This document shows positions 36,487-46,397 of a stretch of DNA of 64,000 nt, in pieces. Location of the stretch: positions 186,001 to 250,000 of the forward strand of contig NZ_JAKZGO010000007.1 in assembly GCF_022549785.1 (NCBI RefSeq). The letters run 5' to 3'. Below the pieces are notes generated by a model that worked only from the letters and a program-made list of their open reading frames with translations, was not told the DNA's origin and searched no databases. How positions within the stretch are numbered: the first letter of the stretch is position 1; every line of letters starts with the position of its first letter. Both the position numbers and the translations under genes were made by a program. The stretch is from Belliella alkalica (GTDB lineage Bacteria; Bacteroidota; Bacteroidia; Cytophagales; Cyclobacteriaceae).

Positions 36487-39400
36487 TTAAAATCCTAAAT
36501 TAAGTGTAAACAAAAAGCTTCTTACGCCAGGATAAGTAAAACCAGCGAAACCATCAATATTTGAACCAGCTGCAAATGAAGAGCTTTCAGGATCAAAACC
36601 AGAGTACTTGGTTAGTAATATTAAGTTATTTCCTGTAACACTGATATTGGCATTTTTAACAAACTTACCACCAAAAACTGCTGCTGGAAGATTATAACTT
36701 ACAGAAAGAGATCTTAACCTTACCCATGATGCATCTTCTACAAAGTTTTCTGATACTCCTCTATAGTGCAACCTGTAATAGCCATCTCCATAATTTCTAC
36801 CTGAAATAGGGTCCACACCTTGACCTAACCAAACTTCTTGAGTATTTGGTGTACCATCTGCTAAGACTCCATCAAATACTACATAATCATTTCTGTTTTC
36901 TGTAATTTTTGAAATACCAAAAGCAGAATAGAAATTAGCCAATTGATTATATCTATATTGACCAACTCTAGCATCGATGAGAGTAGTCAAAGAGAAGTCA
37001 CCATACGTGAAAGTATTAGACCAACCTCCAATCCATCGAGGCTGAGCATTTCCTAGGATCTTTTGAACAGAAACTGGCTGTCTAACTGGAAAACCGTTTG
37101 CACCTATGATTATTGGTCTTGACTTATCTACTCTAATCGGATCTGGAGTGTCATCTCCATAAAACCTATCGAAAACAGTTCCATATAACGCTCCAAAAGG
37201 CTCTCCTGGTATCAATTTCATTGTGACTGTAGCACCCACATAGCCAGATTGTGATGCCAGCACTATTTCACTCAAATCATCTCTTATCTCCAACACTTTG
37301 TTTCTGTTCGCTGCATAATTCACTTGAGTAGACCAAGAAAATTTCCCTCTTTGTATGGGAGTTCCTGACAAGGTAACTTCTATACCTCTATTTCTCATTG
37401 AACCGGCATTTACAGCTGCATTAATATATCCTGTAGCTGTCGAAACGGGAACTCTAATAATTTGATCTTTACTTACAGCATTATAGTATGTCACATCTAC
37501 ATTTAATCTGTTTTTAAAGAATCCTAATTCCATCCCTGTCTCAACAGTCTCTGTAAATTCAGGGCGCAAGTTAGGATCTCCCAACAATGCTGGTCTTGTA
37601 AATCCTGTAATTCCTGTAGGCAATCCTGTGTATGCCGCAAAGCCTCCGCTAGTGGAATATTCTGCAGCATCTTTACCCATTTCTGCATAAGAAAACTTGA
37701 ACCTACCCTTACTAATAAAACTTGGCAACTCAATATTTTCAGAAAATACATAACTCATACTTGCAGATGGATAGAAAAAGGAATTATTTGGAGCCATAAG
37801 TGATGACGTAATATCATTTCTTCCTGTAAATGTCAAATAGATGATATCTTTATAATCTAAAGTTAGTTCACCAAATGTACCCATTAATCTATACTCACTA
37901 TTATTCTGTACAGCTTGAAGGATGTTTGAGTTTCCAATGTTGAACCAATCAGGAACAGTTAAATCAGCACCCTCGACTCCTACATTTGAAATCCTTCTGT
38001 CATAAAGCTCTTGACCTAATCTAAAAGTACCTGTTATTCCATTTTTAAACGAATGGTTAAAGCTTGCTATAAAGGTTGAATTAATAGTCCTAAATCTCGA
38101 ATTGTAATCAAAAACAAAGCCTCTCCCTACTGCTCCAAAAGCCCCATTCTCTGACACCAATCGCTCCCCATCCAATCCTCTGAATCCAGGTGCAGTTCTA
38201 ATTCTATTTTCAGCATAAGTATCTACACCAGTCCTAAAACTTAGATCCAACCATTCGGTTGGTTTGTAATTCAAATTAAATGCACCAATAAACCTATTTA
38301 CATTGTCATTCAACAAGTTAGTATTTGCTACATAAATAGGATTATTAGTACCACCATATGATCTCATCGTACCGTTATCTTCTAAATAATCTCGGATGTT
38401 ATGTCTTGGTGACCAGTAAGTCAATTGCTCATTGTATCTATTAGCATTATATCTTTGACCACCTGAATTTGTAAAACTCATGTTTAATCCTCCCGAAAGT
38501 TTATCACTAAACTTCATATTGGTATTTAGCCTAGCTGAATAATTTTTAAAATCAGTTCCAGGCAACATCCCTTTTTGATCCAACTGTGAAAGAGAAGCCA
38601 TGAAGGTGATTGCTTCAGAACCACCTGAAAATGAAACGTTATTTCTGATCTGTGCTCCTGTACCAAATGCATCTTCAACATGTCTATACAATCTTTCTGG
38701 ATGTGTGGGGTCCAAAATACGAGCTTCAGCAACTGTCGGTCCCCATGAAGGCCAAAAACTCTCTGGGTCATATTCATTTCTCCATCCTTGTGTATAAGTG
38801 TCTTGGATATCTGGAAACTTATTCACATTCTCAAATCCATAAGTACTAGTGAAATTTACTCTAACTGCTCCAGCCTTACCCCTCTTTGTAGTAATTACAA
38901 CTACTCCATTGGCACCTCTTAATCCGTAAAGTGCGGTTGCTGCTCCTCCTTTCAAAACATTTATTGATTCAATATCATCCGGATTGATATCTGCTGCCCT
39001 ATTACTCATCCCTCTCAAACCTGCTCCAGATCCAAAATTAGAAGTACTATTATCCATCAATACGCCGTCAATTACGAATAATGGTTGGTTGTCTCTAGAG
39101 GGATCTATTGAATTGACACCCCTAATTTGGATGTTTGAACCTTGCCCAGGCGCACCACCTGTACTGTTGATGGACACACCTGCAATTTTACCCTGAAGTG
39201 CGTTTACGACATTTACCTCTCGATTGACATTCAAAAGGGCATTATCTACTTTTTGGGTAGAGTAGCCTAGTGATTGCTCGCTTTTCTCAATCCCCATGGC
39301 AGTAACCACGACTTCAGAAAGCTGTGAATCACTCATAGACATCACTACGTCAATCTGATTCCTGTTTCTAACAGAAATAGTCTGTTTTTCAAAACCTATG

Positions 39401-39636
39401 TATGAAAACTCAAGTGTCCCATTTCCAGTAGAAAGCTGAATTGTATAAAATCCATCCAAGTCCGTAACAGCCCCTATAGTCGTCCCTGGAACTAAAATAC
39501 TAACTCCTGGAAGTGAGAGACCATCTTCCTTTGAAGTCACCTTGCCTTTTACTATAAACTGTTGGGCTTGTAAGTTCCCAACCCCAAGAAATAGTAAAAG
39601 AAAGAATACGCCTTTAATTGTACATTTTTTTATCAT
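36487..39636 (-). CDS. SusC/RagA family TonB-linked outer-membrane transporter
   Basis: A 1049-residue TonB-dependent receptor. Signal peptide up to about residue 25 (VGNLQAQQ), then a carboxypeptidase-regulatory-like domain (about 28-110, LPGVSILVPGTTIG). The plug shows LSEVVVTAMGIEKSEQSLGY, ITSTGGAPGQGSNIQIRG-like SINSTGGAPGQG and QPLFVIDGVLMDN (SusC signature). The C-terminal beta-barrel ends in Phe (FLFTLNLGF), needed for outer-membrane assembly. It imports a ligand handed over by SusD. No anti-sigma or sigma gene is adjacent, so regulation is not visible. Confidence 0.95.
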   Translation of the reverse strand: MIKKCTIKGVFFLLLFLGVGNLQAQQFIVKGKVTSKEDGLSLPGVSILVPGTTIGAVTDLDGFYTIQLSTGNGTLEFSYIGFEKQTISVRNRNQIDVVMSMSDSQLSEVVVTAMGIEKSEQSLGYSTQKVDNALLNVNREVNVVNALQGKIAGVSINSTGGAPGQGSNIQIRGVNSIDPSRDNQPLFVIDGVLMDNSTSNFGSGAGLRGMSNRAADINPDDIESINVLKGGAATALYGLRGANGVVVITTKRGKAGAVRVNFTSTYGFENVNKFPDIQDTYTQGWRNEYDPESFWPSWGPTVAEARILDPTHPERLYRHVEDAFGTGAQIRNNVSFSGGSEAITFMASLSQLDQKGMLPGTDFKNYSARLNTNMKFSDKLSGGLNMSFTNSGGQRYNANRYNEQLTYWSPRHNIRDYLEDNGTMRSYGGTNNPIYVANTNLLNDNVNRFIGAFNLNYKPTEWLDLSFRTGVDTYAENRIRTAPGFRGLDGERLVSENGAFGAVGRGFVFDYNSRFRTINSTFIASFNHSFKNGITGTFRLGQELYDRRISNVGVEGADLTVPDWFNIGNSNILQAVQNNSEYRLMGTFGELTLDYKDIIYLTFTGRNDITSSLMAPNNSFFYPSASMSYVFSENIELPSFISKGRFKFSYAEMGKDAAEYSTSGGFAAYTGLPTGITGFTRPALLGDPNLRPEFTETVETGMELGFFKNRLNVDVTYYNAVSKDQIIRVPVSTATGYINAAVNAGSMRNRGIEVTLSGTPIQRGKFSWSTQVNYAANRNKVLEIRDDLSEIVLASQSGYVGATVTMKLIPGEPFGALYGTVFDRFYGDDTPDPIRVDKSRPIIIGANGFPVRQPVSVQKILGNAQPRWIGGWSNTFTYGDFSLTTLIDARVGQYRYNQLANFYSAFGISKITENRNDYVVFDGVLADGTPNTQEVWLGQGVDPISGRNYGDGYYRLHYRGVSENFVEDASWVRLRSLSVSYNLPAAVFGGKFVKNANISVTGNNLILLTKYSGFDPESSSFAAGSNIDGFAGFTYPGVRSFLFTLNLGF

Positions 39637-40185
39637 GTAAGTTTAATTTATGGTTTAATAATAAGGTTAATAAAAAAACCAAAAACATATTGATTTTGGA
39701 CCGACAGCAAATGGTATTCAAATATGATTACTAAATAAAATAGCCTTTATTTAAATAAATTTTTACTAAAACCTCAATGATTCTAAAAGTTTGAATTCAA
39801 TTTCTGATAAAAAACAGGCTTGTATACAGAAGAAAACACTCACTTATGAACCATTACTTTATTTATTAATTCTAATTAAGTTCAAAATATAACCAATATC
39901 AAATTAATAAACGAAATATTTTTCTATTCCATTTAAAAAAAAAGCAGTAACAAAAAAAATTATGAATATGAGTTAAAAAGGTGCTTTAGAGAAGGCTAAT
40001 CATTTTTTATAAAAAAATCTATAGACAAGCTACATTAATGTAAAAGTCAAAGGGAAAAGACAAAACCTTAGTTTTTTATCTTTTCCCTATGCATGTTCAA
40101 ATGCCAAGCTACTTTTGAAAATCAGAAAATTGTGATTTAAATTCAAGAAGTAAACTTTGGATAAATACTCTTTTGGTCTTAGAAA
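39637..40185. other. AT-rich noncoding interval between hppA and susC
   Basis: 549 bp without a supported gene. It should hold the susC promoter (minus strand), but I find no exact TAnnTTTG box there. The only structure seen is the hairpin at 40051-40088, listed separately. No repeat of the TATCCGC family is present. Confidence 0.5.
40051..40088 (-). terminator. Possible hppA terminator hairpin
   Basis: AGGGAAAAGA / TCTTTTCCCT forms a perfect 10-bp stem, with an inner AAAAC/GTTTT pair around CTTA. On the minus strand it is followed only by a modest T-rich stretch, about 100 nt after the hppA stop. Confidence 0.4.
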
Positions 40186-42411
40186 TTAATCCCCAAAATC
40201 ATTCACAGCTACTATTTCTATTTTTAATGGGTCAATGATAGCTATTTCCTTATTTACTCCTTCATGATCTAAAGAAGTGACAATACCGTGAGGAGTCTCA
40301 GAAATATGTGGAGCAATTACCAACGCTACTATGGAAGTCAACTTGATCAAGATATTCATAGAAGGACCAGATGTATCTTTGAATGGATCACCGACAGTAT
40401 CACCTGTTACTGAAGCTTTGTGCGCATCAGAACCTTTGTACTGCATCACCCCATCGATCATTACTCCTTTTTCAAACGACTTTTTAGCATTGTCCCATGC
40501 ACCTCCTGCATTGTTTTGAAATATACCCATCAACACACCCGACACTGTAATTCCTGCAAGCAAACCACCCAATACTTCTGGTCCAAAAAGAAAACCTACG
40601 ATGATAGGTGACAAGATCGCAATAGCACCTGGTGCTACCATCTCTCTAATGGATGCTTTGGTCGAAATCTCTACACACTTCTCATACTCTGGCTTGGCTT
40701 TGTATTCCATGATTCCAGGGATTTCCCTGAATTGCCTTCTCACTTCATTAACCATATCCATTGCAGCTCTACCAACAGCTGCGATAGCCAAAGAAGAGAA
40801 AATAAATGGTATCATGGCACCAACAAACAATCCAGAAAGCACATCTGCTTTGTAGATATCAATGGAACTAATCCCTGCCAATCCTACATATGCAGCAAAT
40901 AAAGCCAAGGCTGTCAAAGCTGCTGAAGCAATCGCAAAACCTTTTCCTGCCGCAGCAGTCGTATTCCCTACAGCATCCAAAATATCAGTTCGCTCTCGAA
41001 CTTCCTTAGGCAATCCAGACATTTCAGCAATACCACCCGCATTATCTGCAATTGGTCCAAAAGCGTCTATTGCCAACTGCATCGCTGTGGTTGCCATCAT
41101 CCCTGCTGCAGCTATTGCCACACCATAAAGTCCCGCAGCCATAAACGAACCATAAATACCTCCTGCCAAAACCAATATTGGCAAAACGGTAGATTCCATC
41201 CCAACAGAAAGTCCGCCAATGATATTGGTAGCATGGCCTGTAGATGATTGTTTGATTATGGAATTAACTGGACGCTTACCCATAGATGTATAATATTCTG
41301 TAATAACACTCATCAGAAAACCAACAATCAAACCTATAACTACAGCTCCGAAAACACCCATTTTAGTAAAGGAAATTGACCCTCCTCTCGACAGCACTAG
41401 TTCACCGTCAGGCAGCATATAATCTATTAAGAAAAACGATGCTCCTACAGTCAACAAGATCGAAATCCAGTTTCCTTTATTCAAGGCTGCCTGAACACTA
41501 TCCGTATCTTTTGAAATCTTCACAAAAAACGTCCCAGCAATAGAGAACATTAACCCCATCCCAGCGATTACCAAGGGTAATAAAATAGGTGCAATACCTC
41601 CAAAATTATCATTGGATACGATTTCTCTACCCAACACCATAGATGCCAATATCGTAGCTACATAAGACCCAAATAAGTCTGCCCCCATACCTGCTACATC
41701 ACCTACGTTGTCCCCAACATTATCAGCAATAGTAGCTGGGTTTCTAACATCATCTTCAGGAATACCTGCTTCTACTTTTCCAACCAAATCAGCTCCCACA
41801 TCAGCAGCTTTTGTATAGATCCCTCCACCTACTCTTGCAAAAAGCGCAATTGATTCTGCGCCAAGTGAAAAGCCTGCCAAAACCTCCAATGCAGTTGCCA
41901 TGGCATCTCCATTAACATCTCCACTAGTGGAAACTACAAACATATTATAAAATACTATAAATAATGATCCCATTCCTAGTACTGCCAAACCAGCTACTCC
42001 AATACCCATGACCGATCCGCCTGTAAATGAAACACTCAGGGCTTTCTTTAAACTCGTCTTGGCTGCTTGGGTAGTTCTCACATTTGCTTTTGTAGCGATG
42101 TTCATTCCCAAATACCCTGCAAATGCAGATAAAAATGCTCCAATCACAAATGAGATTGCGATGATCCAGCTTGAGTTGGCAACCAAGGTTCCTGACCATC
42201 CTAAAATAATTCCTGCAATTACTACAAAATAGAAAAGTACCTTCCATTCTGCTTTTAGAAATGCCATGGCACCTTTGGCTATATGACCGGCCAACTCTAC
42301 CATATTTGCATCTCCTGTTTCCTGCTTGGTTACCCATGCAGATTTGATAGCCATCACAATCAGGCCAACGATCCCCAAGACGGGGACTAAGTAAATTAAT
42401 ACTTGTTCCAT
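40186..42411 (-). CDS. hppA: Membrane pyrophosphatase, ion-pumping, K+-dependent type
   Basis: A 741-residue protein with about 16 helices. It hydrolyses PPi and pumps H+ and/or Na+ across the inner membrane. Signature: [20 protein letters not shown] followed by [20 protein letters not shown] (substrate-binding Asp cluster). [10 protein letters not shown] has Ala where K+-independent enzymes have Lys, indicating K+ dependence. Characterised Bacteroidota relatives can pump Na+ and H+; which ion this one moves cannot be read with certainty. A promoter-like box precedes it. Divergent from a Crp-family gene. Confidence 0.95.
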   Translation of the reverse strand: MEQVLIYLVPVLGIVGLIVMAIKSAWVTKQETGDANMVELAGHIAKGAMAFLKAEWKVLFYFVVIAGIILGWSGTLVANSSWIIAISFVIGAFLSAFAGYLGMNIATKANVRTTQAAKTSLKKALSVSFTGGSVMGIGVAGLAVLGMGSLFIVFYNMFVVSTSGDVNGDAMATALEVLAGFSLGAESIALFARVGGGIYTKAADVGADLVGKVEAGIPEDDVRNPATIADNVGDNVGDVAGMGADLFGSYVATILASMVLGREIVSNDNFGGIAPILLPLVIAGMGLMFSIAGTFFVKISKDTDSVQAALNKGNWISILLTVGASFFLIDYMLPDGELVLSRGGSISFTKMGVFGAVVIGLIVGFLMSVITEYYTSMGKRPVNSIIKQSSTGHATNIIGGLSVGMESTVLPILVLAGGIYGSFMAAGLYGVAIAAAGMMATTAMQLAIDAFGPIADNAGGIAEMSGLPKEVRERTDILDAVGNTTAAAGKGFAIASAALTALALFAAYVGLAGISSIDIYKADVLSGLFVGAMIPFIFSSLAIAAVGRAAMDMVNEVRRQFREIPGIMEYKAKPEYEKCVEISTKASIREMVAPGAIAILSPIIVGFLFGPEVLGGLLAGITVSGVLMGIFQNNAGGAWDNAKKSFEKGVMIDGVMQYKGSDAHKASVTGDTVGDPFKDTSGPSMNILIKLTSIVALVIAPHISETPHGIVTSLDHEGVNKEIAIIDPLKIEIVAVNDFGD

Positions 42412-42448
42412 AAGCTTATTTTGGTTTATTGTTTTTAAATCTATCTAA

Positions 42449-42479
42449 CAAATATATTATTATTCACTTAGCAAGCAAT
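42449..42479 (-). promoter_or_regulatory. Candidate hppA promoter
   Basis: On the minus strand TATATTTG (plus-strand 42456-42449) is an exact TAnnTTTG box, with ATTG 19 bp upstream (42479-42476; 3 of 4 to TTTG). The predicted leader is about 30 nt. Confidence 0.5.
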
Positions 42480-42535
42480 ATTCGGCAAATATTCTTTGGA
42501 TGTATACTATTCAAAATTGGAGAGGATAAATTTGA

Positions 42536-42630
42536 TATAACTCGTTTGCCTTGGCGGATTTGAAATTTAAAAGTTATAAGAAAATACAGATGATCAAGTT
42601 ATATTTGAAGTATAGCTGTTTTAAGTTATA
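42536..42630. repeat. Three direct AAGTTATA repeats in the hppA-crp intergenic region
   Basis: AAGTTATA occurs at 42571-42578, 42596-42603 and 42623-42630 (spacings of 25 and 27 bp), with an inverted TATAACT at 42536-42542. The 312-bp divergent interval otherwise shows only the hppA promoter. The spacing suggests sites on about the same DNA face every two to three turns, but chance in AT-rich DNA is possible. Confidence 0.4.
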
Positions 42631-42723
42631 AATTGTTGATGTTTATACCCCACCTAGCTCTGCTAAAAAAAATTGTGACCTTCATACATGTAAAATATTA
42701 TTCTATTAAACTTTACGACTCAA

Positions 42724-43302
42724 ATGAAAGATTTGGCGAATTTGATACAGGAACATTTTGGTGTATTCAGCCCGCAAGAATTGAAAATAATCCAAACTTA
42801 CTTTGAGGAAGTAAAGCTCAAAAAGAATGATTTTTTCACGAAAACCGGAAAAACTTGTGACAAACTGGGTTTTGTTAAATCTGGAATACTGAGAGTTTAT
42901 ACTCTCTCAGAAGGTAAAGAAATAACACAATGGATCTCAACTGAAAACTATCTGATCACTGAAGTCATGGGCTTTTTTTTCAACCAACCAAATCGTTGGA
43001 CAATTCAAGCGCTTACTGAAACTGATTTGCTTCTTATCTCAAAGGAAAACTATTCAAAACTCTGCGCAGAATTACCGAAGTGGGTTGATGTAGAGAAAGG
43101 ATTCATCATGAAATGCTTTGCGATGCTGGAAGACAGGGTATTTACACATTTGTCAATGACAGCAGATGAAAGGTTTGAGCTGTATTTTTCACAAAATCCT
43201 AAGCTGTTCAATCAAGTTCCCTTACACTATATCGCTTCTTTACTTGGAATGAGTGCCGAAACTTTTAGTAGAGTAAGGAAAAGGCTAACCGAAAAATCTT
43301 GA
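42724..43302 (+). CDS. Crp/Fnr family transcriptional regulator
   Basis: A 192-residue regulator. The N-terminal cyclic-nucleotide-binding-like barrel (LKKNDFFTKTGKTCDKLGFV, SGILRVYTLSEGKEITQWI) lacks a convincing cAMP phosphate-binding cassette. A long dimer helix follows. The C-terminal helix-turn-helix reads VPLHYIASLLGMSAETFSRVRKRL. No Cys cluster for an Fe-S centre is seen. In Bacteroidota this subgroup often sits beside small membrane proteins; here DUF4260 follows 61 bp downstream and may be a target or co-transcribed gene. Confidence 0.9.
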   Translation: MKDLANLIQEHFGVFSPQELKIIQTYFEEVKLKKNDFFTKTGKTCDKLGFVKSGILRVYTLSEGKEITQWISTENYLITEVMGFFFNQPNRWTIQALTETDLLLISKENYSKLCAELPKWVDVEKGFIMKCFAMLEDRVFTHLSMTADERFELYFSQNPKLFNQVPLHYIASLLGMSAETFSRVRKRLTEKS

Positions 43303-43363
43303 TTTATGTCAAGAGTATTGAAATCAAAATACCCAATCTTTGTGTGGTGAAAAAATCAAACAC

Positions 43364-43720
43364 ATGAAGAACCTTCTCAAACTAGAAGAATTGGGGCAAT
43401 TTATATTATCAATACTACTTTTTGTACAACTTGATTATGTATGGTGGCTCTTTCCTGCATGTCTCCTACTCCCAGATCTTTCAATGATTGGATATTTACT
43501 CAATCCAAAAATCGGAGCTAGACTTTATAATTTATTTCATCATAAATTGGTAGCAATAATTATTTTGGTCATAGGATTTTTCCTTGAAAATCAACTTATG
43601 GAATTGTCTGGAATCATATTATTTGGACATGCGGCCATGGATAGAATATTTGGATATGGACTCAAGTTTGACGATAATTTTAAAAACACACATCAGGGAT
43701 GGATTCAAAATAATCATTGA
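43364..43720 (+). CDS. DUF4260 small membrane protein
   Basis: 118 residues with about four hydrophobic segments. The DUF4260 pattern is LPDLSMIGYL, GARLYNLFHHK, LFGHAAMDRIFGYGLKF and a terminal HQGWI. Function unknown in the family. The ATG at 43364 is preferred; the frame opens at a TTG eight codons earlier. It lies directly behind the Crp/Fnr gene on the same strand, which suggests a functional pair. Confidence 0.85.
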   Translation: MKNLLKLEELGQFILSILLFVQLDYVWWLFPACLLLPDLSMIGYLLNPKIGARLYNLFHHKLVAIIILVIGFFLENQLMELSGIILFGHAAMDRIFGYGLKFDDNFKNTHQGWIQNNH

Positions 43721-43825
43721 CAAAAGTTTTCAAAACAAGTATCTCTAGATTTACATCAATTGGAGACTTAATGTAATAAAAGTAAATAAGTACGCTTCAT
43801 AATGTGTTAAACCTAAAAATGTTGA

Positions 43826-43859
43826 ATGAAGGATAGGCTAATATTTGGCTATCCTTCAT
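43826..43859. terminator. Hairpin between DUF4260 and HIT genes
   Basis: ATGAAGGATAG / CTATCCTTCAT is a perfect 11-bp stem with a 12-nt loop between convergent genes. On the minus strand a T-rich stretch follows, so it fits best as the HIT gene terminator. Confidence 0.5.
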
Positions 43860-43887
43860 AATTCAGAGAATTCTAACTCAAACTAAA

Positions 43888-44280
43888 TCAAAAACCTGCT
43901 CTAATCTTATCCGCTATCTCCTTCAACTCTTCAGAAGTCAATTTAAGTTTCGCTCTGGTAAAATTAATATCATCCATCGTTCTCAAAGGAACCAAATGAA
44001 CATGAACATGGGGAACTTCCAAACCAATCACTGCTACACCTACCCTGGTGCATTTGATGGTTTTATCAATTGCCTGTGCTACTTTTTTTGCAAAAACATG
44101 TAATCCAGCCAATACATCATCCTCTAGGTTAAAAATGTAATCTACTTCTTTTTTGGGAACGACAAGTACATGCCCTTTTACCAAAGGCATAATGTCAAGA
44201 AATGCAATAAAATTTTCATCCTCGGCAATTATTTCTGCAGGGATTTCTCGGTTGATGATTTTTGTGAAGATTGTAGCCAT
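43888..44280 (-). CDS. HIT family nucleotide-binding protein
   Basis: A 130-residue HIT protein (HINT-like branch). It has an N-terminal IFTKIINREIPAEII and the histidine triad EVPHVHVHLVPL, whose central His is the nucleophile. Members hydrolyse purine nucleotide phosphoramidates or dinucleoside polyphosphates. It lies just downstream of greA, separated by a terminator hairpin, so its own promoter is expected in that 50-bp gap or it depends on read-through. Confidence 0.93.
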   Translation of the reverse strand: MATIFTKIINREIPAEIIAEDENFIAFLDIMPLVKGHVLVVPKKEVDYIFNLEDDVLAGLHVFAKKVAQAIDKTIKCTRVGVAVIGLEVPHVHVHLVPLRTMDDINFTRAKLKLTSEELKEIADKIRAGF

Positions 44281-44291
44281 AGTCCAAAAAT

Positions 44292-44320
44292 AAAAAATCC
44301 CGAGGCAAAACCATCGGGAT
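44292..44320 (-). terminator. Intrinsic terminator of greA
   Basis: On the minus strand ATCCCGA / TCGGGAT with a 10-nt loop is followed directly by a T-run, 9 bp after the greA stop. Confidence 0.75.
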
Positions 44321-44328
44321 AAATATAA

Positions 44329-44802
44329 TTAATAAGAAATATCTAAGATTTCGAATTCCAATACGCCTGCTGGAGCATTGATCTGGGCAATATCACCTAC
44401 TGCTTTTCCATTCAATCCCTTACCAAAAGGTGAAGCCAATGAAATTTTTCCAGCTTTCAAATCAGCTTCTTCTTCAGACACAAGTGTATAAGTTACTGTC
44501 ATGCCATTCTTGACATTCTTGATTTTGACAGTGCTAAGAATACCTACTTTGGAAGCATCCATTTTAGAACTATCCATTACGCGCGCATTTCCTACAACGC
44601 CCTCTAGTTTGGCGATTTTAAGTTCCAGTAAACCTTGAGCATCTTTGGCTGCATCATACTCTGCATTTTCGCTCAAATCACCTTTATCTCTCGCCTCAGC
44701 AATCTGCTTGGCGATATCTTGTCTTCCTTTTGTTTTTAGTTCTTGAAGTTCATCCTTCAATTTCTTCAAACCTTCTTCTGTGTAGTATTGTATAGTTCCC
44801 AT
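44329..44802 (-). CDS. greA: Transcription elongation factor GreA
   Basis: A 157-residue factor that rescues backtracked RNA polymerase by stimulating transcript cleavage. The N-terminal coiled coil carries YYTEEGLKKLKDELQELK and the acidic tip GDLSENAEYDAAKD. The C-terminal FKBP-like domain has SPFGKGLNGKAVGD. The length matches E. coli GreA (158). A hairpin followed by T-rich sequence lies 38 nt before its start codon. Confidence 0.96.
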   Translation of the reverse strand: MGTIQYYTEEGLKKLKDELQELKTKGRQDIAKQIAEARDKGDLSENAEYDAAKDAQGLLELKIAKLEGVVGNARVMDSSKMDASKVGILSTVKIKNVKNGMTVTYTLVSEEEADLKAGKISLASPFGKGLNGKAVGDIAQINAPAGVLEFEILDISY

Positions 44803-44830
44803 TTCATTAAATTTTACTATGGCTATGAAA

Positions 44831-44861
44831 AATAAAAGAACGGTCTCATTTCTGAAACCGT
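44831..44861 (-). promoter_or_regulatory. Candidate attenuator hairpin in the greA leader
   Basis: On the minus strand ACGGTTTCA (44861-44853), loop GAAA, TGAGACCGT (44848-44840) form a 9-bp stem with one mismatch, followed by TCTTTTATTTTTC. This has the form of an intrinsic terminator just before the greA ATG. It could attenuate greA or stop read-through from upstream. Confidence 0.45.
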
Positions 44862-44942
44862 TTCTCCTATGCTGTTTTCGCTATGTATATTGCAAAGATA
44901 TAAATATTGCGTAGAGAAAACAATTTTAAGATAAAAAGAAAA

Positions 44943-44965
44943 TATTAGTATCCGCAATGTTACAC
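44943..44965 (+). repeat. TATCCGCAATG-family element, solo arm
   Basis: 21 of 23 bases match 2551-2573 (shared core AGTATCCGCAATGTT). No inverted partner is nearby. It is in the gene-free stretch 44803-45122, which otherwise holds the greA leader hairpin and a long hairpin at 45033-45085. Confidence 0.6.
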
Positions 44966-45032
44966 TATCTGGTTTTGGAGGCAATAATAGAATCTGAACT
45001 TGTCAATAAAAGTGCGGTGACGAAGTCAAATA

Positions 45033-45085
45033 TTGGGAAAAGGGTTAACCGCTTTATGATAAAAGTTGACCGGCCTATTTCCCAA
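45033..45085 (-). terminator. Long hairpin downstream of the 2-hydroxyacid dehydrogenase gene
   Basis: TTGGGAAA (45033-45040) and TTTCCCAA (45078-45085) are perfect complements. An inner GGTTAAC / GTTGACC pair extends the stem with one mismatch. It lies 38 bp after the stop of the minus-strand gene, without a clear T-run, so a processing or terminator role is uncertain. Confidence 0.35.
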
Positions 45086-45122
45086 ACCAAGAAGCTTATA
45101 AATTGCTTTTTAATGAAGTCAA

Positions 45123-46058
45123 TCACTTCTTTTGACTAATCTTCTCTACCAATACCTGATTGATTTTTTCATAGGATTGAAATGTCCATCCAGCGACATG
45201 GGGACTGAAAAGGACATTATTTCTACCTGTTAGTTTTTCGAATTCTTCTTTTTGCGATGTTGTAAATGTTTTGAATTTTTCATTCTCCAAGACATCCAAA
45301 ACTGCGCCCTTCAGAATCCCAAGGTCCAAAGCTTTGTTTAGAGTCTCAAAGGAAATCACTTCTCCTCTAGCGGTATTGATCAAATAGATGGGTTTAGAAA
45401 ACTTTTGGAGTAAATCAAGGGTGAAATAATTTCGGGTCTCAGCTGTCAAGGGAACATGAATACTCAAAACATCTGCTTCATCCAATATTTGTTCAAAGGC
45501 TACTTCCTCTACAAAATCAAATTCAATTCCCTTTTTGTATTTATCATAAGCCAAAATTTTGACATCAAAACCCCTTAGTTTCTTTGCAAAAGCCTGTCCC
45601 ATGTTCCCAAAACCAAATATACCTACTGTCTTTCCTGCCAATTCTTCCCCTCGATTACCTTCCCTATCCCAGACACCCTTTCGAACCTGCCCATCAGCAC
45701 GGTTAATATGGTTAAACAATGACAACAAACCTCCTATCGCATGTTCTCCTACTGCATCCCTATTTCCTTCGGGAGCATTATGCAATTGAATTGCTTTTTC
45801 TTCCAAAAACTCCAAATCAATCTGATCCAAACCTGCTCCTGCTCTACCTATAAACTTCAGATTCACAGCTTTCTCCAAAAGCGCTCTATCCATTGGGGTT
45901 TTGGAACGGATGATCAAGCCAATATAATCAGACACAATTGTCAAAATTTCTTCTCTTTTGATCTCAGGCCTGTAATTCACAACAAAACCTTCCGCTTCCA
46001 ACAATGGAATGATCGAAAGGTGCATTTCATCAATTATTAAGACTTTGTTTTGAGTCAT
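45123..46058 (-). CDS. NAD-dependent D-2-hydroxyacid dehydrogenase (SerA-like)
   Basis: A 311-residue enzyme. Seen: FIGRAGAGLDQIDL (substrate Arg), GKTVGIFGFGNMGQAFAKKL (NAD site), INTARGEVI (catalytic Arg region), GAVLDVLENE (Glu) and LFSPHVAGWT (catalytic His). It matches phosphoglycerate dehydrogenase-like enzymes but lacks the C-terminal ACT domain of long SerA. Serine biosynthesis is plausible; no serC or serB is nearby to confirm it. Confidence 0.87.
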   Translation of the reverse strand: MTQNKVLIIDEMHLSIIPLLEAEGFVVNYRPEIKREEILTIVSDYIGLIIRSKTPMDRALLEKAVNLKFIGRAGAGLDQIDLEFLEEKAIQLHNAPEGNRDAVGEHAIGGLLSLFNHINRADGQVRKGVWDREGNRGEELAGKTVGIFGFGNMGQAFAKKLRGFDVKILAYDKYKKGIEFDFVEEVAFEQILDEADVLSIHVPLTAETRNYFTLDLLQKFSKPIYLINTARGEVISFETLNKALDLGILKGAVLDVLENEKFKTFTTSQKEEFEKLTGRNNVLFSPHVAGWTFQSYEKINQVLVEKISQKK

Positions 46059-46397
46059 TCTTTTTTGGTGGTTGGATTAGTTAAATTGGAAAGTTGGGAA
46101 TGTTAAAATATTGGAAAGTTATCAGTCTATTGAGTTAATATGGTCAAAAGATTGTTGTTAATCAATTGCTTTTATACTTGAGATATGTTTTTGCCTTTCC
46201 TTATTCATCTATTAATGTTTGATATTCGACATTATTAAGATTTAGGATTCCGAATAACAAATCAAATTTCGACCTACTATTATTTATAAGGCATGATGTT
46301 TATCCTTCTTTTCTTTCGTTTTATATGTCTGTTCTCTTATTAGGTCTAAATGCCATTCAAATTCTCCTTCAGTCTATTTCTTTATTGCACTTGGCGT

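Noticed and set aside
42660-42723. CRP-type operator before the Crp/Fnr gene
   Set aside because: A half site TTGTGA exists but the symmetric half (TCACA) is missing.
44943-45122. Small plus-strand frame beginning in the repeat arm at 44957
   Set aside because: Overlaps the TATCCGC element and the long hairpin, reads into the dehydrogenase 3' end antisense, and has no family match.
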